From positions 40,288 to 104,287 of IMG/VR virus record IMGVR_UViG_3300033571_018680: DNA of 64,000 nucleotides; one strand, 5' to 3'. Source of the stretch: a virus. The translations under genes were made by a program, and so were the position numbers. Position 1 is the stretch's first letter. Every line of letters starts with the position of its first letter. Of this stretch, positions 60,031 through 64,000 are shown piece after piece. The notes under the pieces are model-generated. The model saw only the letters and a program-made list of their open reading frames with translations, was not told the DNA's origin and did not search any database.

Positions 60031-61998
60031 ATGAAACTACATAAGTATAATCAATTTTTAGGTGAAAAGCCATTAAATGAAAATCTTGATAAGGCTAAAA
60101 AGTTCTTAAAAGATAGATTTATTATATCTACAGCTGTTAAGGATTTAGATTTATTAAAAGGTGAGCTAGCTGCTCAAATGGAACATGGTGAAAAAAGAAC
60201 TTTAAGTTTAAAAGATTTTACACCAGAACAACAAGATGAACTTAGAAAAAAAATCAGAGAGATTAAACTTACTGATGAACAGATAAGAAATATTGAAAGA
60301 GAACCTGATTTTGTTAAATTAAGAGAATTATTAAAAGATAATTTAGGTTATTTATATAACTTCACTTATATGTATTTTGTAGAAATGGTTTCTTTTGATG
60401 AGATTAAATCTATGTATGATAGAGTTCTTAGTTATGGTCAATTACTAGACAAACTTCCTAAGAAATTTGATGCTAACTTTATTGATCCAAATGTTCCAAA
60501 CAATGCTGAAAAGTTAGTTGATGGTTTAGATACATTAGAAGATTATAAAAAGATTAAAAAAGTAGTTGATAAATTAACTCCTGAACTTAAAAGAGATTAT
60601 ACAGCAGCTCCTGAAATGATTAAAGATGAATTTGCTCAAGTAGCAAGAGCATTTAATGATTTAGGTAAGAAAAGTGATGGTACTATTGATGAGGTTGAAA
60701 GAGAAAAGTTATGGAAAACTTTCTTTGGTGAAGTTAGAATTATTGATTCTGATCAAGTAATTCACGGTAAAGCTTATAAGAAAGGTGATAAAAGGTATTT
60801 TGGTCCACTTTTTAGATATAAAAATATTAGAGAGTTTATTAAAGCCGCTCAAAATCACTTAAAAGCATCTGATAATAAAGATACTATCGCTTTCTATGAT
60901 AAGATTAATAAATGTAATGAAAAGTTTGGATATTTAGGCGCTGATGTTATGTTTGATGAAGAAGGTATATTAATAATTGAAGTTAAATCATTCCCAGCTA
61001 ATGTATTCTTAAACGGTCACACAAGACACTGTATTAAAGATTACATGAGTCAGTGGGATAATTATGTAGGTAATCATAATAATAAACAATATTATATTTA
61101 TAACTTTAATATTCCTCAATATAATAACTTATCTGTTATTGGTGTTACAATTGAACCAGCTCAAAGAATTAGAGCGGCTCACGCTAAAGATGATAGTAAT
61201 GTAGCAGGAACAATTAAAAACATTCTAAAGAATTGGGAAAGTGAGTATAAAATAGATACTGATTTATTTACTAATGCTCTTAAATCAATGACTAAAGAAG
61301 AAATTGATAGAAGAGAAAGAGCTAAAGTAGCTGAAAGAGAAATTGTTAGAAAAGGATTAACAATTGAACAAATACTTAAATATGTAAAAGAAGACGGTGC
61401 TAATATTAATAAAGATAATGCTAAGGCACTTGAAAATGCAGTAGAAGAAGGTAATATAGAAAAAGTAAAGGTTTGCTTAGAATTGGGAGCTTCTCCTAAC
61501 TTAAAACCTAAAGGACCAGATGCTATTATATCAAAAGCTAAAGGATTAGATATGATTAAATTATTAGTATCTCATGGTGCTGAATTAACTGGAGATGTAT
61601 TCAATCAGGTTCTTAGTGATATGGAAGCTCTTGAATATTGCCTTAAAGCTGGATTGGATCCTAACTTTAGTGCATCACTTCCTTTTAGAAAAGTTTGTAA
61701 AGGTTCTTGGAAAAACAAAGATGAAATTGGAGAAGGTTATTTTGAACCATTTAAAATGTTACTTAAATTTGGTGCTAAATTAACTGATGATAGAGGTAGA
61801 AATATGATTATTAAATGGGCAGCTGAATATGGTAGGATAGATTTTATTAAGTATTTAGTAGAAAATGGTTTAGATAAATCATTTACTGACGGTGACTGGA
61901 AAGAAGCTATTACTTGGATTAATCACGCAAGAAAAATGCCAGAGGCTACTAAGAATGAGGTTGTTAAATATTTACAATCTAATATAAAAGAAAAATAA
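60031..61998 (+). CDS. Tagged ankyrin-repeat protein
   Basis: 655 residues. Starts M-K-L-H-K-Y-N-Q-F-L-G-E-K, a tag with an L-G-E signature. A helical N-terminal domain is followed by a middle domain with F-L-N-G-H-T-R-H-C-I-K-D...W-D-N-Y (a T-x-x-C-I...W-x-x-Y pattern seen in several phage proteins of unknown role). The C-terminal ~200 residues hold about five ankyrin-type repeats (A-V-E-E-G-N-I-E-K-V-K-V-C-L-E-L-G-A; I-K-L-L-V-S-H-G-A-E-L; F-K-M-L-L-K-F-G-A-K-L; F-I-K-Y-L-V-E-N-G-L). Ankyrin repeats bind proteins, so a host-directed injected effector is a fair guess. Confidence 0.65.
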   Translation: MKLHKYNQFLGEKPLNENLDKAKKFLKDRFIISTAVKDLDLLKGELAAQMEHGEKRTLSLKDFTPEQQDELRKKIREIKLTDEQIRNIEREPDFVKLRELLKDNLGYLYNFTYMYFVEMVSFDEIKSMYDRVLSYGQLLDKLPKKFDANFIDPNVPNNAEKLVDGLDTLEDYKKIKKVVDKLTPELKRDYTAAPEMIKDEFAQVARAFNDLGKKSDGTIDEVEREKLWKTFFGEVRIIDSDQVIHGKAYKKGDKRYFGPLFRYKNIREFIKAAQNHLKASDNKDTIAFYDKINKCNEKFGYLGADVMFDEEGILIIEVKSFPANVFLNGHTRHCIKDYMSQWDNYVGNHNNKQYYIYNFNIPQYNNLSVIGVTIEPAQRIRAAHAKDDSNVAGTIKNILKNWESEYKIDTDLFTNALKSMTKEEIDRRERAKVAEREIVRKGLTIEQILKYVKEDGANINKDNAKALENAVEEGNIEKVKVCLELGASPNLKPKGPDAIISKAKGLDMIKLLVSHGAELTGDVFNQVLSDMEALEYCLKAGLDPNFSASLPFRKVCKGSWKNKDEIGEGYFEPFKMLLKFGAKLTDDRGRNMIIKWAAEYGRIDFIKYLVENGLDKSFTDGDWKEAITWINHARKMPEATKNEVVKYLQSNIKEK

Positions 61999-61999
61999 T

Positions 62000-62027
62000 A
62001 AAAAACCCACTCTAAAGTGGGTTTTTT
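62000..62027 (+). terminator. Intrinsic terminator
   Basis: AAACCCACT and AGTGGGTTT around CTAA, ending in T6, after the ankyrin-repeat gene. Confidence 0.85.
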
Positions 62028-62044
62028 ATTTGATATATACTTCA

Positions 62045-62052
62045 TATATTTG
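62045..62052 (+). promoter_or_regulatory. Bacteroidota-type minus-7 box
   Basis: TATATTTG fits TAnnTTTG and ends 4 nt before the ATG at 62057, the same geometry as at 22961. A TTTG at 62029-62032 is closer than the usual spacing. A TGATATATAC element overlaps upstream (62031-62040). Confidence 0.45.
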
Positions 62053-62056
62053 TTAA

Positions 62057-62284
62057 ATGAAAACAGGTTCAAGGGATATAAATGGTAATTGGGTTGATGA
62101 AACACCACAAGCCAAATTAAGAAATATGTTAGGCTCATTTTGGACTTTATCTGAAATTATAAATGATAATCCAGAAATTTTAACAGATAAAGAAGGGTTA
62201 GAATTGATAAAACAACTAGCTAAAACTTGTGAAGATCATAAAGATATAATTACAAATCTAATTAGCGAAACATGCAAGAAATAA
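62057..62284 (+). CDS. Small helical hypothetical protein
   Basis: 75 residues, acidic helical, beginning M-K-T-G-S-R-D-I-N-G-N-W-V-D-E. It has its own promoter directly upstream and a terminator before it, so it is an independent small transcript, perhaps an early gene. No known domain. Confidence 0.5.
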   Translation: MKTGSRDINGNWVDETPQAKLRNMLGSFWTLSEIINDNPEILTDKEGLELIKQLAKTCEDHKDIITNLISETCKK

Positions 62285-62331
62285 CTTGGGATATATACGG
62301 TAATCCTGTTCTTCTAGATATAGAAGAATAA
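62272..62331 (+). CDS. Possible 19-residue peptide
   Basis: An ATG 13 nt before the previous stop opens 19 codons (ending L-L-D-I-E-E) that exactly fill the gap to the convergent gene. Very short; kept only because of the overlap arrangement. Confidence 0.2.
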   Translation: MQEITWDIYGNPVLLDIEE

Positions 62332-63342
62332 CTACTTTTTAAGTATTTGATGACTCTGAAGTAGTTTATTAAAATCAAAATAGTCCTTTTCTATTATAAA
62401 TAGAAAATTATAACCATTCATCACACAATACTTTTCCTTCATTATATTTTTATCCAAATCAATATTATAAGTATAACTTGATTTTATTTCAATTATCAAA
62501 TTTAGTTTTTCTATAAAAAAATCAGAATGATATGTGTGATTAGTGTTATTTGATTCTAAGATATATTCAATCGATGGTCCATTTGAAATTAAATCTATAA
62601 TATTATTATTTTCACAATAATTCAAAAAATCTAACTCATATGAACCCTGTGTGAATAACTCATCATTATAGTATATTATTTTATAAGATGATAGTAATTG
62701 TTTTTTAAAAACATTACAATCTTTCATTGGGTTTGTGACACCGTAGTTTAATAAAAAAGAGTTCTTCTTTTTATTCTTAACCTCTTCTATTTTTGAAACA
62801 TTATTTACTCCGTAGTTAATTAATAATCTATCAACCATTTTATTTTTTATTTCATCTGATTGACTTGGATGTTTAACTCCATATCTTCTAATCATTCCTT
62901 CGGTCATTAGTTCTCTAATCTTGAAAGGACTATCTACTCCATAATTTAAAAGTGTAGTTTTTGATTTTTTATCTTTTATTTCTTTAGATTTAGATGGATT
63001 ATCTACTCCATAGTTCTTTAAGAAGGTCTTTATTTTTTTATCTTGAAAGTCCTTATTTAGTGATAAGTTATTATTTTTAAAATAAAATGATCTTTTTTTT
63101 AGTCCACAAGTCTTACAACTATAAATTCCATTTCTTTTTACATTTAAATTATATTTTGAATATCTAATTTCAGATTCACTATTACATAAATCACAAATAG
63201 CAATAATTTTTACTTGAGATGACTTTTTTAAATCAATCACTTTTATTTCAATCTCATCATTTGAAAAGTCATATCCTAAATTTGAATAGTTTTGTTTTAG
63301 ACCAGATGTTACTTTAAATTTTATAAATTTATCCTTTATCAT
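62332..63342 (-). CDS. PD-(D/E)xK nuclease, homing-endonuclease-like, with NYGV repeats
   Basis: 336 residues. The N-terminal part has two Cys pairs (C-D-L-C and C-K-T-C) forming a likely zinc ribbon. Five repeats of about 25 residues follow, each built on L-x-x-Y-G-V-x-N/H/S-P-x-K-x-x-E, a DNA-recognition-like array. The C-terminal part has Y-H-S-D-F-F-I...I-I-E-I-K-S-S, the Asp and E-x-K of a PD-(D/E)xK or Vsr-like nuclease. This architecture is typical of free-standing phage homing endonucleases. It sits directly beside a recombination gene, as homing genes often do. A TTTTAATATATAC element precedes it. Confidence 0.65.
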   Translation of the reverse strand: MIKDKFIKFKVTSGLKQNYSNLGYDFSNDEIEIKVIDLKKSSQVKIIAICDLCNSESEIRYSKYNLNVKRNGIYSCKTCGLKKRSFYFKNNNLSLNKDFQDKKIKTFLKNYGVDNPSKSKEIKDKKSKTTLLNYGVDSPFKIRELMTEGMIRRYGVKHPSQSDEIKNKMVDRLLINYGVNNVSKIEEVKNKKKNSFLLNYGVTNPMKDCNVFKKQLLSSYKIIYYNDELFTQGSYELDFLNYCENNNIIDLISNGPSIEYILESNNTNHTYHSDFFIEKLNLIIEIKSSYTYNIDLDKNIMKEKYCVMNGYNFLFIIEKDYFDFNKLLQSHQILKK

Positions 63343-63345
63343 AAG

Positions 63346-63358
63346 GTATATATTAAAA
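63346..63358 (-). promoter_or_regulatory. TTTTAATATATAC promoter element
   Basis: Minus-strand consensus copy 3 nt before the ATG at 63342. Confidence 0.5.
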
Positions 63359-63359
63359 C

Positions 63360-64000
63360 CTACATATTCCTTTTGAGGATTTGATAGATAGTAAAACTAT
63401 CATTAACATCCTCATATGGTTTGGGAACTGTTGAGATGCTTAAAATATCTGATTTTACTAACTTACAGTGTTTTGTCCAATAATCATCCCAGTTTTTATT
63501 TTCCACTATGGACATAAACATTTCGGTTTTGGTGAATTTTCCGCCAGAAATTCCTATTGCATTTCTCCAAATGAATTCCTGTCTCGGTTTCTTACCACCA
63601 ACCTCTTTAATAATAGGTGGATAAGTTAATTTACAAGATTCTAATTTAAGCGTTGATGGCGAAAGAACTGTGATGTCCTCAGATACTTTATCAAATAACT
63701 TTTTTCTTAAAAGAGTTGAGAATGTAACTAAATCTATAATATCACCTGCAGTTGATGAAAATGAATAACCTTCAATTCCAATCTTTGTAGGTTTAGTAGG
63801 GTCAATATTATCTAAAATGTCTTTGATAATACCATCAGTTATTCTATCATAATCTTTTAACTTTATAAGTTCTCCCTCTGAATAATCTTCAAATTCTCTA
63901 TATTCAATAAATCTATAAGTTACATATTGTTCAGCCATTTTGAACCATTTTTTGATTCCGGTTTTACCAAATGCTGATGATTCTCTACAATAGTTAAACA
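63360..64000 (-). CDS. RuvC-like RNase H-fold resolvase (5' end outside window)
   Basis: The frame is open to the window edge beyond an internal Met at 63938, so the true start is outside; at least 212 residues are present. K-I-G-I-E-G-Y-S-F-S-S places a Glu where RuvC has its second catalytic acid, L-S-P-S-T-L-K-L matches the conserved P-S-x-x-K segment, and N-D-S-F-T-I-Y-Q near the C-terminus fits the last Asp. The first catalytic Asp should lie near the N-terminus, partly outside. Probably a Holliday-junction or branch-cleaving nuclease for recombination and packaging. The visible residues in front of Met-63938 read F-N-Y-C-R-E-S-S-A-F. Confidence 0.5.
   Translation of the reverse strand, partial: FNYCRESSAFGKTGIKKWFKMAEQYVTYRFIEYREFEDYSEGELIKLKDYDRITDGIIKDILDNIDPTKPTKIGIEGYSFSSTAGDIIDLVTFSTLLRKKLFDKVSEDITVLSPSTLKLESCKLTYPPIIKEVGGKKPRQEFIWRNAIGISGGKFTKTEMFMSIVENKNWDDYWTKHCKLVKSDILSISTVPKPYEDVNDSFTIYQILKRNM

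Noticed and set aside
1-64000. tRNA genes, integrase or attachment sites
   Set aside because: Gaps between genes are mostly under 100 nt and contain no cloverleaf; no recombinase gene was found, so lysogeny is not suggested by this window.

Overview
The window is one contiguous, gene-dense, AT-rich piece of a large tailed-phage genome of T4-like (myovirus) type, most likely infecting a Bacteroidota host. The T4-like reading rests on a gp41-type helicase, a family-B DNA polymerase with T4-type exonuclease motifs, phage-type thymidylate synthase and class I ribonucleotide reductase, a gp26-like baseplate protein, a tape-measure-like protein and S74-terminated fibres. The host reading rests on the lack of Shine-Dalgarno sequences before start codons (A/T-rich leaders instead), on two TAnnTTTG minus-7 boxes of Bacteroidota type placed just before start codons, and on gene content. 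No tRNA gene, integrase or CRISPR array was seen.

Layout. 1-9.8 kb: tail/baseplate structural gene (cut by the window edge), a nucleotidyltransferase-like protein that seems to have lost its catalytic lysine, and a tape-measure operon. 9.9-20.2 kb: a very small family-A-like polymerase, then a surface-glycan style cluster (several glycosyltransferases, a polysaccharide pyruvyl transferase, a sulfotransferase-like protein, a methyltransferase). 20.2-26.7 kb: small enzymes of protein, nucleotide and DNA metabolism (RimB-like protease, M20/M28-like peptidase, 2H phosphoesterase, DUF4326, Nei-like glycosylase, P-loop protein, ThyA). 26.7-37.7 kb: replication genes (N-terminal half of DNA polymerase, DinG-like helicase, replicative helicase) interleaved with proteins that carry a shared N-terminal tag. 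37.9-42.5 kb: NrdA, then a roughly 480-nt noncoding, terminator-ended, highly structured RNA directly before a Ro60/TROVE protein. 42.5-46.2 kb: tagged proteins, a baseplate protein, a DNA adenine methyltransferase. 46.3-55.8 kb: fibre/adhesin genes and a GH16 glycanase. 55.8-62 kb: a dense run of tagged proteins including a ferritin and a Dps-like protein. 62-64 kb: a PD-(D/E)xK homing-type nuclease and a RuvC-like resolvase cut by the window edge.

Two things stand out. First, at least 16 otherwise unrelated proteins begin with the same short motif (M-K-h-x-K/R-F/Y-x-x-F-h-x-E), which closely resembles the capsid-targeting sequence of T4 internal proteins, including the L/I-x-E cleavage signature of the T4 prohead protease. 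The inferred cargo includes a ferritin, a Dps homologue, a methyltransferase, a HAD phosphatase, an ankyrin-repeat protein and a protein with twelve CxxC motifs, so the virion may carry and inject a large protein payload. Second, the Ro60 gene is preceded by what looks like its own structured RNA, with a bulged long-range stem reminiscent of Y RNA. A recurring AATATATAC element before many genes is the probable phage promoter. All functional calls are by eye from translated sequence; no search was run.
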